Shown here in pieces: positions 44,510 to 55,842 of a stretch of DNA of 64,000 bases; position 1 is the stretch's first letter; every line of letters begins with the position of its first letter. Location: the NCBI GenBank assembly GCA_012845835.1, contig JABAKD010000006.1:124001-188000 (forward strand), given 5' to 3'. This stretch comes from Undaria pinnatifida (taxonomy: Eukaryota; Sar; Phaeophyceae; Laminariales; Alariaceae). Both the position numbers and the translations under genes were made by a program. A model generated the notes under the pieces. The model saw only the letters and a program-made list of their open reading frames with translations. It ran no database searches and was not told the DNA's origin.

Positions 44510-45395
44510 CGACGGTGAATGGCGTTGCCGAGGCCTTTGCTCGGCGCTCTGAACTTCTGCATCTCTCCGCGTCATGACATTCCCGCATAGATAGCTCTTC
44601 CCCCTCCTGCACCCTTCAAAAACATATGCCGGCCTTCTGTCAAACCTTTCGCCACCCTTCGAACTTCATTCCAAAGACCGACATATTCCTCTTTAGGTGC
44701 ACCATCTAGTCCTTCTCGTGCCCCCCTGAGTATTCCTTACCCCCAACAGCTCCCCAAACATAACCCTCTGTAGCAGACGCCGCCCCCCCATATATGCTAC
44801 GAAACCCGCAAACGATATCCCCCGTTTGCGCGCTGTCGCCTCTACTATGTCGAAAGCTGTCTTGGCAAGCGCGTTGGCGTACGGTGTGGTCGTCGCGCTT
44901 TCGTTCCCGATACCTGAGGCATCGGAGGAGTACGTTTTTGCTGAGCCCATTGTAGCCTGTAGTAGTCAGGCTTGTTCGGGCTCCATGTCATGCAACAGTG
45001 GAGTAGTTGACAACCTCGACGTTCAGGAACGACACCTTCAACCGCACGCTCACACCCGAGTGGTCATAGATTCTCATCTTCTACCGCTGGAAGCACACCC
45101 AGGCCCTCTAAGGACGATGCCTTATCTCGATGCTGAGGTCCCTGTTCTTGCTGATAGCCCCGTGCAAGTACACAAACTCGATCGCTTGTTTATATACCTC
45201 GCCGGCTGCATTGATCGCGAGCGACACCGTCCCACCACCTGCAATTTGCAGGAACAAGAAATCCGTTTTGGCCTCGGACACACCGTAAGTCGTAACGCCG
45301 AGCACGCAGTCACGATTATCCTCATTCATTATCTCCAATCCGTGAGATGATCGCGATACGATTTGCGCATTGTCAGCGTACAGCATACGCCACAA
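44510..45395 (-). pseudogene. LINE reverse transcriptase C-terminal fragment
   Basis: The minus-strand frame 45,108-45,395 gives MLYADNAQIVS, the place of the catalytic YADD box with its last D replaced by N. It is followed by GVSEAKTDFLFLQIAG, the AAGEVYKQAIEFVYLHGAIS thumb and LSIEIRHR. This is the classic order of non-LTR reverse transcriptases. Further downstream (44,510-44,950, other frames) come LLRCL-YRERKRDDHT, FAGFVAYMGGRRLLQRVMFG and GMKFEGWRKV, typical of the region after the RT domain. Frame changes separate the pieces, and the endonuclease and most of RT are absent, so this is a 5'-truncated dead copy. Confidence 0.78.
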
Positions 45396-45399
45396 CTTC

Positions 45400-46668
45400 T
45401 GTATTACGTGCTCCTCCTTCTTCCACCCCCGCCCGTCGACTTTGTCTGTGGCGTGTTTGCATCAGATATCTGCCTGCGATGTATTTCGCTGCTGCTGCTT
45501 CTCTGTGTTGCTATCTTGCTGTTGCTGCAGCTGCAGCGCTGCTGCTTGCTTGTGCTGTTCGTCATCGTGTGTGCGAGCCGGATGGCGCAAGTTGCTGATG
45601 TGTTTTTTTGCACCTGAAAACACAGTCATTTGTACTGTACCCCTCGGCGGTATTTTCTCATGTACAGCGCCGACTTACATCTGATCCTAAACTCATCATG
45701 CAGATCATGCATCCTCGAAAATTACGGGCATACGCAGAGCCAAGGTGGGCAGCAGCCCCCTCCCCCCTCCCTTGGTGCGTTTGTAATTTTTGCCTTTCTC
45801 AGTTTTTATGTTTCTCTCGTTTTTTATTTCGTTGAATTTTTCCTTGATATAGTAGTATCATATTTATATACTTCGAAGTATTGTTTTCCTCGGGTTTGTG
45901 TCGTACAGTAGTTCGGCTTCCATGGTGACATCCGATTTAATCGGTTCCAGCTGCGAGTCTTGAAGCGTATACCTGGTACACCATTACGGGCCTGGCACGT
46001 ACGTGCGCTGACTTCCGAGTTCATTTTCTTTACGTTATACTTCGAAGTATGGCTGATGTATGACTTGCTTCAGCTATGGGATGAAATCGCCAACCGCTGT
46101 TGGTGAAGTTTTTTTTTATCGGAGGGGTATCCTTCCACTCCAGACTGCGAGGAGCCTATCCTGCTACTGCGCAATTGATTTACTGCGTAAAGGTGAGGAC
46201 AACAACACCAACACCAACTACAGGTGCAGCCCTACCGTAGCATCACTTAGTTAGTTGGCAACTTGAGAAGTGAGTATATAACATCGGGCATGATGTTGGC
46301 TAGACTTTACTCTCAACCGCGTTCATGTTCACCACGCAACGAGACTGTTCCGGTTAGAGCCGCGTGCTCGAACGACGTTCGGAGTGTGGTCATATCTCGA
46401 TATGTGGAGATCTGGCACGATTGTAGCAGGTACCACCAACCACATCGGTACGTAGCTCACCTGACTGTTGTGAAACCAGCTGTGTATCAACATGGTTTGT
46501 AGATGCTCACTACTTCGCCTTCATTAGCACGGTGGTGAGATCACAGATCGTTTAATGTGCCTTGGTAAAAGACAACCACGATGCCGCCCCATCTTGTGAA
46601 TCGTGTACAGTACTCCCCACCAAATTGACTCGACAATGTTGTAGTCTCTTTCCGAACTGAAAGCTCTG
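45400..46668. other. Unassigned stretch with paired palindromes
   Basis: A (CTG)-rich low-complexity patch (45,470-45,560) produces Leu/Cys- or Gln-rich frames that are not taken as genes. Two identical 14-bp palindromes ATACTTCGAAGTAT (45,868-45,881 and 46,037-46,050) flank a 155-bp segment. No gene is recognised. Confidence 0.5.
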
Positions 46669-47100
46669 TTTGTATACGCTTACTGCTGCTGTACTGCGTG
46701 TTCTATGTAACCACGCGGCTTGCCCCGTTGCAATAGGTGAGAAGAATCCAATTTATAATACACTGAGCCGCACCTGTGTCAGACTTTCGAACACAAACCC
46801 ACACAGAAGAAGCGCAGTACCTGGCGTCAAGGACTCCAGAGACATACACCACACAGAAGTGAGCCGTACCTTGTCGTCACGCTCCACTCTCACATATACG
46901 GACATTTTACTGCCATCAAAGCCCGGGTGCTATCTTTATTATTATCACGACTGCCTCTTTAGGGGAAAGCTCCATACAAGTCGAGACATTTAGCAGCAAT
47001 GCATCGACACATGATACGAAACCCCATAGTATACGAAACGCCCAAATAACGGCAGACCAGTATGGAACAACCACATGTCACAAACAGCCCCCCGAAGAGG
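46669..47100. repeat. Repeat R5, compact copy
   Basis: It aligns in three blocks with 53,305-53,400 (TTGTATACGCTTACT, ACCACGCGGC), 54,915-55,010 (GCACCTGT-TCAGACT-TCGAACACA) and 55,560-55,815 (GTGAGCCGTAC-TTGTCGTCACG, GGCAGACCAGTATGGAACAA). All are in the same orientation. Here the blocks are nearly contiguous. On the minus strand the last block keeps a frame conserved in both copies (SVYVRVERDDKVRLT here, SVYMRVERDDKVRLT at 55.6 kb). Confidence 0.82.
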
Positions 47101-47134
47101 TGCGCGATACGATAGATCCCAAAAGTCTTATCAC

Positions 47135-47440
47135 CAATTGCCAAGTAAAACGGCAAATTCCAATTTCCATAGTATACCATTGTCAAGGCAAGACGGCAAG
47201 CCCATATTCCATCCTTCATAATTTTCCAAAGGAACACGGCAATCCCGAAATCCATCATCATCATCTGCCAAGGTAAAACGACTGTCTCAATACCGATATT
47301 GCTTCCAGGAATCCTACGTTTCGGCTATCGTCCAACTCAAGCTTGTACCGTGAAACGTCGTTACAACCGATGTCCTCTTTCACTGCTGTCTAGCTTGTCA
47401 ACACAACCGAATCTAAGAATTGCCAAGGTAAAACATAAGT
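47135..47440 (-). repeat. Degenerate minisatellite around TTGCCGTTTTACCTTGGCA
   Basis: On the minus strand the words ATTGCCGTNTT and CCTTTGGAAAA/CCTTGGCAAT recur every 45-50 bp between about 47,135 and 47,290, with an outlying copy near 47,415. The 101-codon minus frame at 46959-47264 that covers it is therefore not trusted as a gene. Confidence 0.55.
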
Positions 47441-47989
47441 GTCTATACCCAAATGTGTCAACATTAACGTTCAGCATAAGTCTCCCATGTAAAATATGAC
47501 AAAAACTAACGGAAGGGACAAGTCCAAGAAGCCGAATTGTGTTGTGAAAAGCTTCAAATAATATCACTAACGCCATTTTCACGTGGATATCGCGCCGACT
47601 GATAACATGGGCCCCCGCGTTGTGTACTCTGCACGCGCAGAACAACAGAACGTGTGTGGTATAAGCCATCTAAAACTTTAGCTATGACTTTCCCCCTCTT
47701 ATCAAAAGGTGCTCACCACTAGAGGATGCGAAAGGCGACCACTCTATATCTGAATTTAAAAGTGTTATGAATCTTGGGTCCCATGTACGTTGTGCATACT
47801 TAAGCAAACGCCAACGTGTACGGCACGGTTCATCTAGACCATCGGCAAATCTTACCGGTATGTAGACCTTACTCGACGCATGGCTACTTGTCAGTCCTTT
47901 CTCCAATTCCTTTCATATAACTGTTCTACATTTCATTTACCCAATACCTCAATACCCGGACATGATAATAAAATACGTTATTGAAGAAA

Positions 47990-48640
47990 TCATCACAAGA
48001 TCATATAATAATGTCGTGGCGAAAGCAAAAGGTGGGTGAGCAAATCAGCAAAATTCAATGCCGACAACACGTGGACAACCTCGGACTCCCCGTTAGCAAG
48101 ACAATCTCGAAGGAAGTGATGACGGACATCAATGTGCTTCCTGTTGGGCGTGGTCACACAATGTTTCGATATATGGATCGCCTCCGGGTTATCTTTCTTC
48201 ACCATGGTACATACAACATCGCGGTCCGGGAGAATATAACTTCAGAGATACCTCATGAAAATCGCCTCGTGAAACCCCGGTACCATCGCTACATACTCTG
48301 CCTCGCGTTAGACGAGACCGTAATAGATTTCTGCGTTTTAGAGGAGAACGATAAGCAGGCACTAGCACACATGATAACTCCACCAGAGACAGAACTTCGG
48401 CCATTGGCCTCGTGCGCATAGTCCACGTCCGCACACAACTCAGGCTGAACTCCAATAGACAGACCCAGCTGAAAAGTGATTCCGAAAGTATTCGTCGATT
48501 TTATGTACAGCACGATTTGCAGCGCTGCCTGCCAATGAAACAACTTTGGCGCCGCAGAGTTGGCGTTGCAGAGTACCTTGCCACCGGTCGAACCGCGTTG
48601 AGGATTCCGGGGCAGGTCAGGTTCGTCAGCCACGTCAAAT
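47990..48640 (-). pseudogene. Copia RNase H region
   Basis: The minus strand shows the segments ALQIVLYIKSTNTFGITFQL, ADVDYAHEANGRSSVSGGVI and FSSKTQKSITVSS. Near the end comes RKHIDVRHHFLRDCL with FADLLTHLL. These are the characteristic steps of the copia RNase H and its C-terminal tail. The region is broken. Confidence 0.85.
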
Positions 48641-49752
48641 GCCCTACCAACGACCGAAACGGCTTATTACTGTCTGGTCCATCGTGGTCGAAGACATCAA
48701 GTACTTAGTCAACCACCGTAGATATGCTCTCTGGCCGCCAGGGACGCGAAACTGCGGTTTTTTCAGCGAATCCCTGCTGTGATGTGGTCAACAACCTTGC
48801 ATCCCAGTCTCGAGAAAGTTGTCATTCTTCGTACCACCGCAAATCCCCCAGGTTGTTGATAGGAACGAACTGGTTCAGGTCCTCACAAAATTTGTCACAC
48901 CTACTCTCAAGCCCCATCGCAATGATGCCATCGACATACACTACTATAACGTAGAAACGGCGACCGCTTCCACGAAACGCATGGCACACGCATCAGTCTC
49001 ACACTGCTCAAACTCGAGGAGCCCCATCCTGCGACCCGGGTAATGGTGACATTGCCGCGATGCCACGATTAAACAGTACAGGATGCGGCACAGCTTAACC
49101 ATCTTACCGGACATCGACCGGCACCCCTTGGGGGGGCACATGCATATATGCTCGCTACGTCTGACTAGACAAACGCCTGCTCGGCATAAAATGTCATAAA
49201 AGCAACCCCGACTCGCACGCGATGGCAACCAGCAAACGGATACGCGCAACTGATGGGCACGGGGAATACGTTTAGATATAGTCAACGCCTAAACGCCGCC
49301 AAAAACCCCGCGCCACCAGCCTGGTCTTTGCCCGCACTGCTCTGCCAAGTTCGTTGAGCTTCCAAGAACGAACTCACTTCTTAGACGTGAGTTGATGCCG
49401 TTTCGTTGCTACTTGCCACCACCTCTCTCTCGTCCACCACAGCACTGAACGTCCCCTCTTGGTACATACCGTCTAATTCAGTGCCCATCGTGTTGAACCA
49501 CGCATCTCCGTATTCATCCTTGCATGCTTTGCGATACACCAGCGTTACCAACGTACTCACAGGGAATGACGGCAGTTCGTAGCCGGATGTATTCCCAACC
49601 TCCCCCCGTTGGCGTGACATCGACCGCGTCTCCCCCGGCGATACCCGCGGTTGTTGCTGCTGCACCCGCACTTCCACAGAGGGTGGATGCGCGGGAGATG
49701 ATTCCGGTGGTGCAACGTTCGTGGGCGACGCACGGAGAAGAGTCACTGGCAA
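48641..49752 (-). pseudogene. Copia reverse transcriptase region
   Basis: Its start is seen around 49,381-49,540 (minus): DEYGDAWFNTMGTELDGM, GTFSAVV, the typical entry into copia RT after a Ser/Pro/Gln-rich linker. The remainder down to RNase H is too decayed to read in long frames. The assignment there rests on position. Confidence 0.65.
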
Positions 49753-50376
49753 TGACTCAGGTTGCGCAACAAACGCTGACGTCGGCTACTGCTGCTGTGG
49801 TACGTCCGACGCGGTAAGCACAGGCGTAGGCGAAGACACCGGCGTTCACCAGTCCATGCCGTGGACGGTTGGTACCATACCTCGAATCTCGCGGCGATTG
49901 CGATTGCCAGACAGAGTCACTGACACGTTCCCTTCTAGCAGGGGACAGGGACCCGGCAGTAGCCGTCCCTCCATTGAACGACGCGCGCCAATAGCCCCAC
50001 GTTACATCGGTCGAGTAGCTCGCGATGACTGATGGTGACAGCATGCCTTTGCTGTAATCCGCTGCGTGGTCGCGGCCGGAGTTCAGGAAAAAGCAGGGTT
50101 CTCCCTTTGGCTCGCCTCGGCCGCCCGCTTGACCTTGTGGCGTCTCGGCATCATGTACGCAAGTACGGCCCCCGCTAAAGTTCCCTCGTTGAAATTCTCA
50201 AAAGAGTGCATCATGCCGGGATTTTCATCCACGCATGAGGTTGAGCGCGTCGCCCATCCACGTCCAAGTGTTGGCCACGTTCGTTGACAGTTGAGCACCA
50301 TGATTTGGAACTCCACACCATCGAACATGGTCTGGTGCTTTCAAGAACGCGGCGTGACCCCCCGCGGCAACACGAT

Positions 50377-51132
50377 CTAACTTCCGCGCCACCCGCCTGT
50401 TGCACTTCGGGCCGCCGACGGACGTGGACTGCCGGCAGATGTTGTTGACCACCAGCCTTTGCAATCGGTATTAGTGAATTCGTAGGCGTTGTCTGTCCGA
50501 AGGCATTCCCGGTGCCCGTAGGCCTTCACGGCCACCTGGAATGTGCAGAAACCGAGTGGGACAGGGGCCGCGCTTTCCTCCAGGGCAAATACCGGCCAAC
50601 CCATGTTGATGGCGTTGTCGATGATCATCAAACAGTACCGTGCCCCGCCTTTCGACGTCGGCATGGGTCCTGCGAGGTCGGCGTACATTCGCTGCATCTG
50701 CTTCTCAGCACGGCAACAGTCCGACATGGTGGCGGCTTTTCGGATCCACCTTCCCCCAACGTATCCGTCGCAACACCCCAAACGTCCCGTCATCTGGATG
50801 CTCATTTGACCAGCACTCCCACGTGAACCTGCATCGTGGGCGTGGTCAAGGTAACAGTGCAACTCATTGACGTCTATCCATCTCTGCCTATTAGGTCTCA
50901 AAAATGCAGCAGCAAGTGCAGGGAGCTTGTCGTGTCTTGCTTGTCGAGTAGCCTTAATATAGTTTCCGAAATTCTCCTTGCGGAAAAACACGCGTACATC
51001 GAGAATGTGCGCCCTCCGTGGTCGAGCGTAATGATGGGCTCCTCTTCGATCACGTTGAAAGAGCAAAGGTCGAAAGATAACCCAGGCACAAACGCAACTC
51101 ACCTCAAGGTCACTGCTATGTCCCCAGTACAA
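50377..51132 (-). pseudogene. Copia integrase region
   Basis: A minus-strand stretch of about 250 codons contains CYLDHAHDAGSRG (place of the H-x-H part), CCRAEKQMQRMYADLAGPMP, SKGGARYCLMIIDNA and ECLRTDNAYEFTN. The D in YADLAGP and the D in LRTDNA are the first two members of the integrase D-D-E triad. It lies between gag and RT as expected of copia. Confidence 0.88.
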
Positions 51133-51263
51133 TGCTTCACTACATCAACTCGACCACTAACCTCTACATCCATTTGATTTCCGTCACGAATGATCAAATG
51201 CTTCTGGTTAAGGGTATGTGATCTCTTCATGTAATAGAGCGCAGAACCACCAGTGCAACAGAT

Positions 51264-52920
51264 TTAAGCAGCACTATCTCCGCTCAAAACCCTAATCCCA
51301 GGCCTTGCAGGCCTCAATCGACCACCGCCGATAGAAACAGCATGCCATCCTCCTATAGATGTTAAGTGCGCGACGTTCCGTGCTGGTGATCGCCCGAAAC
51401 GTTTCGGGCTCATAGATGAACCAGACGACACCAACGAGCTGTGGGCAACTCGACCTGCTGTTCGCTGCTGATTGGCGATTGGCTCTTGATAATCGAGGAA
51501 AGCGGTCCCCCCTGGTAGGATCCCCCACCTTGTTGCTCTGACCGCCTTGGCACTCCGCCCATCTGCTCTCCACCGCCCCTGTTCCCCACGTATGTCTCGC
51601 CTCCGCCTATAGCACCCTTGCATCATTGTGGTTCGCCTCCGCCCACACTGCCCACGTCCCATTGCTGTGTGCCTCCGCGCATACCACCCCCGTCCCATTG
51701 CTGTGCGCCTCCCTGCATTACTAAGCCACTTTTCTGTTGGGGCCAATCTACCGGTTGCGGCACGCTGGTGTGGTGCTCCTGAGGGGCCGAAGGGCCAAGC
51801 GGGGAGGCCAAGGCAATGGTTTCATACAAACGGGTGCCCTGTACAGCACTGCCTGGCTCCGTCACCATGTGCTCCATACGTACCGCATGTCCCCGCGAAC
51901 ACGTTCGATGCTCTGCAAATCCCGGATTATGCCCGAGGGCCCCCCACCTGTCACGCCTGTGCACTTCCTCCATCGACGGTCCTGGAGGCGGAGGGGACCC
52001 CGGCTTATACCACCCGCTTCGGGTGTTACCAATTCAGCAAGTGCCCCCTGGCCTCGGCTGATGCTGGCGCTGCTATTGCGGCGGATGAGGGTGCTGCTGC
52101 GGACAAATGCGCCCTCTATCTCCACGGTGCTGCTGTTTCCCACCCAAGCCATTGTGCCGCTGCTGCGAGGGTCGTCAATACTGCCGCTGCTGCTGTTGCT
52201 GTGGCCCGGTGCCTCGATACTGCCGCTGTTGCTGCTGCTGCGGTCCGGCGCCTTCATGCTGCCGCTGCTGCCTCTGAACCCCCTTCCTCAACAGCGACGT
52301 TGTGAGAATCGGCTAACGGTGTTTTTACATGTTAATACGACTGCCGCTAACTTCCGATCCTCCAACGCCTTTGTCTTTTGGTTAGCGTGAAAGGGGGAAA
52401 TGACGTCTTCAATGTCATCATCGCGTGACACTGGGGCGAAGAAAATTAGTTGAGTTCTCCATGTCGTAAGCCTTGGGCAGAAGACGATGTGTGAGTATGC
52501 GAAAGACCTCGCGGTACAATACCAATGCGAATAACACATTGGGTTCCCCCTCGGCATGAGCGAAAAAAATATTGGGTTTCATCACCATGCATTGCGATAT
52601 TCTCGAATTATTTCTTCAGATGATTCCTTCCCGCATTACTCTGCGGCTGTTACCAGGCCAGCACAGTCTTTCACTCCCCTCCACCGACCCAACGGCATGC
52701 CGTCGTTCCTTCACAGGCTGCCTTCGAATGGTTTCCACCAGAACGTCCAATGCCTTCTCGCACTCTTCCATTATCTGCTGCCAATGATGATTATTGGATC
52801 AGTTGCGCTGCCCCCTCTTGAACGATCCACCGACAATCCAAATGGGGTTTCTCGTGGGCTCAAGCACTACGATCAAACTGCGCGCCGTCTAGATGATTTG
52901 TAATCTGCCTGACCACCAAC
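51264..52920 (-). pseudogene. Copia gag-like region, Gln/Gly-rich
   Basis: Read on the minus strand, the span from 52,280 to 51,620 is rich in CAG codons and Gln/Gly repeats (QQQQRQY, GGAQQWDGGGMRGGTQQWD). The outer part (52,600-52,800) has IMEECEKALDVLVETIRRQP and similar helical sequence. No clear zinc knuckle was found. The long plus-strand frames over the same bases (Ala-rich, 51,628-52,390) are the complement of the CAG repeats. Confidence 0.5.
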
Positions 52921-53304
52921 GCAGCTGGCCATATCTATAAAAATTGGGCACTCGCATGCTGCTTTTCAACGACAGGAGGAGCGACGGGGGAATTTGGATG
53001 TTGTGGCCTTGCTCCGGCGCAGGCTGTCCAGTACAAGCCTTCTGGATGGGATGCGCGCTTCTTTAACTAAAACATTCTTGCACCGCTGCCACTACGGCCA
53101 TTATTAACGCTTTATCCGTTCACAACGCCGCATCTCGCTCGGACAATGTCGGATCTCGCTTAGCCCATTACGCCTCTGGCTCAGCCAACTTCATCGACAT
53201 TTGCGCACGCTGCTGCCGAAGCAGCTGTTGTTCCTAATCCCTACCATATAATCCACAAGAGCACCTCTTCAGCGAGCTCCGGGCCCGGAAACCAACGACA
53301 ATCG
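52921..53304. other. Unassigned spacer
   Basis: About 380 bp between the copia fossil and repeat R5. No ORF of note and no repeat was seen. It may include the unrecognised copia 5' LTR. Confidence 0.4.
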
Positions 53305-53429
53305 TGTTTGTATACGCTTACTATATGTCGTGTTTTAGTTACCACGCGGCGTGCTCACTTGGAGTAGGTAAGGAGAATACAATCTGTCAAGGCTGTTTTC
53401 GATACGGCACGTACCGAGGCGTACCGGCT

Positions 53430-53660
53430 GTGTATACCGCTGGTGTTACTGGTACCAGACACTTCGGCAAGTTCGGAGAGCGGTACCGGACACTTCGGTA
53501 AGATTGAGGACGACATCAATACCGGTACCGGCGGTACCGCTATGCACGTATGTACCGGAGCCGGTACTAGTACTGATACAACATCGATACCGGTACCGGA
53601 CACATCGGTAAGTTCGGCACAACGTCAACCCGGTACCGGACGCTTGGGTGCGTTTGTCAC
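53430..53660. repeat. GGTACC minisatellite, first block
   Basis: Words TACCGGTACCGGACACTTCG, TTCGGTAAGATTG and ACATCAATACCGGTACCGGC recur at about 40-bp spacing. The CCGGTACCGG palindrome is a fixed part of the unit. Confidence 0.88.
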
Positions 53661-54399
53661 GATATCAACGCGATTCCACCACATTGTGAGTCATATCTTG
53701 GAGCTTAGGTTCCGGGCAGCGCTATAAGCCACACATACCCGGGTTCCGAAGCATCTTCCAGTACGCTCGGCATACCGAGACCCTGGGCACGCATGAGCAA
53801 CGGCGCAAATTCCCAGAATGAGGTGGCATCTAGAAGTGATGCCACCACTTCTGGTGGCGGGTCATCTTCGCGAGGTCCCACACCAGCGCCGGCAGCAAAC
53901 GTTATGAGCGTGAACGCGGAAACAAAAGCTGTGCCGGTGATTTTGCTTGCTCCTGTGTACAACTCGTACACGGGAAACGTGTAAGAGTTGCCACACGGAG
54001 ACGATCATAGCCGTCGATGATTTTCCGGTGACGGCCGGTTGTCGGAGTGAAGGGACGCATAAAGCTTCATTGTGTACTCGATTGCCATGTACGTCGAACC
54101 GATCGACAAGAAGACGGCGTCCTGCAAGCATTTCTGCTTAGTAAGCGCATCAAGGTACCTTACCGTTCGAGCATCATATCGAGACAAAGAAAATGACGGT
54201 AAAAAATTGAAAACAAACAGTGAACTTATTATACTTCACTTCAGCTATATACCTCACCGGGTTTGCTCTGTTCATGTACCGCCAGTTTATCTCTCATTAA
54301 TGCACCTAGGCGTAAGTGCGTGCCGACACCTTGCCGACGGTTTTGCCGCCGGTACTGCTGGTATACTTCAAAGAATGCATTTGAGTGTGTGCCGGTACT

Positions 54400-54915
54400 G
54401 GTACCAGCACAACCTTTCGTATCGGTACCGGATGTTTTGGTTTAAGTTCGGTACGACATCAACACCGGTACCAGAAACTGAGCATATTCGGTACGACATC
54501 AATATTGGCACCGGAAACTTCGGTATGTTCGGCACGACATCAATACTGGTACCGGAAACTTCGGTAAGTTCGGTACGACATCAATACCGGCACCGGTGGC
54601 ACCGTTATGCATTTATGTACCGGATCTGGTGCCGGTATAGGTGGAACATCGATACCGGCACCGGACAAGATCGGCACAACATCAACCTGGCACCGGAAAT
54701 CCCAGAAAGTTTGGTACGACATCAAAACCTGTACTGGAAACTTCGGTAACTATAGTGCGACACCAATACCGGTACAAGCGGTTCCGGTACAAACTTTCAT
54801 ACCTGTGCTGGATATTTCGTTAAGTTCGGTACGCCTCTGATACCGGTACCGGACACTTCGGTGAGTTCGGTACGACATCTCTACCGGTGCCGAGAACACC
54901 GGTACCGTACCGAAC
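54400..54915. repeat. GGTACC minisatellite, main block (about 41-bp period)
   Basis: About a dozen units of the pattern TTCGGTACGACATCAATAC, then CGGTACCGGAAACTTCGGTA follow one another. The best-preserved neighbours are at 54,500-54,590. Because 41 is not a multiple of three, the repeat reads through all frames. The long open frame over it (54,072-54,749) is a by-product. Confidence 0.9.
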
Positions 54916-55452
54916 ACACCCTTGAACTTTGGAGTACGTTGAGTCGCACCTGTCGCAGACTCTCGAACACAGACCCACACAAATGAATCGCAGTACCTTG
55001 TTACAAATGTGGTGGTGCCTGACCGATGACGGTCCTCAGAGGCTAACACGGAGTCGTGGCGAGACGAGCTCGAGCCTGACTGATGATTGTTATACGATGG
55101 TGGATCACTTTATAAAATGGGCTCTCGTTGGGCCAACAAAAAACTTATGTCACTATGAAATGTCCAAGTCCAGATGCAGATGTGAAGAGTGAACTCCATG
55201 TGCAAGCACTCGTGTCTCTTCCTTTGTACTCTAACTAATTATCTCGTATGGTGGTATCCACTACATACGACACCCAGGTCAATCTTGCGCCCGTGATGTG
55301 GCAAACACTTCGATCTTAGGCACGTTACCTAGTCAACGCTTTGGTCTTACGCACGTGACCCGTCAAAGCGTTATTACAAGGTGGAACGCAGTACCATATA
55401 TGTGTGCTCTTCCATAACAAAGGAAACAACTTCTATCACATGGTTCGACAGC

Positions 55453-55842
55453 TTACCCAGTACTCTCTGCATACACATATTTGACTATATAATGAACACC
55501 TACGTATTCGATGGAGTCCTTGTGAATCGTACTCTTTAATAAGCCTGTTGTCAAACGCTCCACACACATGAACCACCCAGGAGTGAGCCGTACTTTGTCG
55601 TCACGCTCCACTCTCATGTACACGGACAGTATCTTGTCTTCGAACCCGGGTCGTATCTTTGTTATCATCACGACTGCCTCTCGGGGCGGAAGCTTCACAC
55701 ACGTCAAGGTATATACAAAATAACGCCTCGACACTTGATACAAAACCCCATAGTATTCGAAATGCCCAAATATCGGCAGACCAGTATGGAACAACCTCAT
55801 ACCACAAACGAGCTCTTGCTCTGTGTCCCCGACCATCTCCAA
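55453..55842 (-). CDS. Hypothetical ORF of 129 codons, partly conserved in repeat R5
   Basis: The minus-strand frame contains GLPIFGHFEYYGVLYQVSRR, KLPPREAVVMITKIRPGFED and SVYMRVERDDKVRLTPGWFM. The last two have close counterparts at about 46,860-46,990 (KEAVVIIIKIAPGFDGSK, SVYVRVERDDKVRLT). Most changes between the copies in this segment are conservative at the protein level, hinting at a former gene. No domain, signal peptide or membrane segment is recognised. The frame ends in the non-repeated part, so this may be the remnant of a transposon or duplicated host gene. Confidence 0.3.
   Translation of the reverse strand: MEMVGDTEQELVCGMRLFHTGLPIFGHFEYYGVLYQVSRRYFVYTLTCVKLPPREAVVMITKIRPGFEDKILSVYMRVERDDKVRLTPGWFMCVERLTTGLLKSTIHKDSIEYVGVHYIVKYVYAESTG

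Larger units (their letters stand above)
47990..52920 (-). mobile_element. Ty1/copia LTR retrotransposon fossil
   Basis: This minus-strand copy reads from about 52,920 to 47,990. Regions follow in the order gag-like, integrase, reverse transcriptase, RNase H; integrase before RT defines the Ty1/copia family. The LTRs were not identified. The copy is heavily decayed, with many breaks, and looks older than DIRS-type fossil B. No other element is seen inserted in it. Confidence 0.85.
53305..55815. repeat. Repeat R5, expanded copy, interrupted by a minisatellite
   Basis: The three blocks of R5 lie here at 53,305-53,400, 54,915-55,010 and 55,560-55,815, separated by about 1.5 kb and 0.55 kb of other sequence. 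In the compact copy at 46,669-47,100 they are almost adjacent. Minisatellite arrays fill much of the first gap. Confidence 0.75.

Noticed and set aside
51628-52390. Two plus-strand ORFs over 200 codons, Ala/Leu-rich
   Set aside because: They are complements of the CAG-rich Gln repeats in the minus-strand copia gag-like region.
54072-54749. 225-codon plus-strand ORF rich in Tyr/Arg/His
   Set aside because: It reads through a minisatellite of about 41-bp period. The repeat is not a multiple of three and produces similar peptides in all frames.
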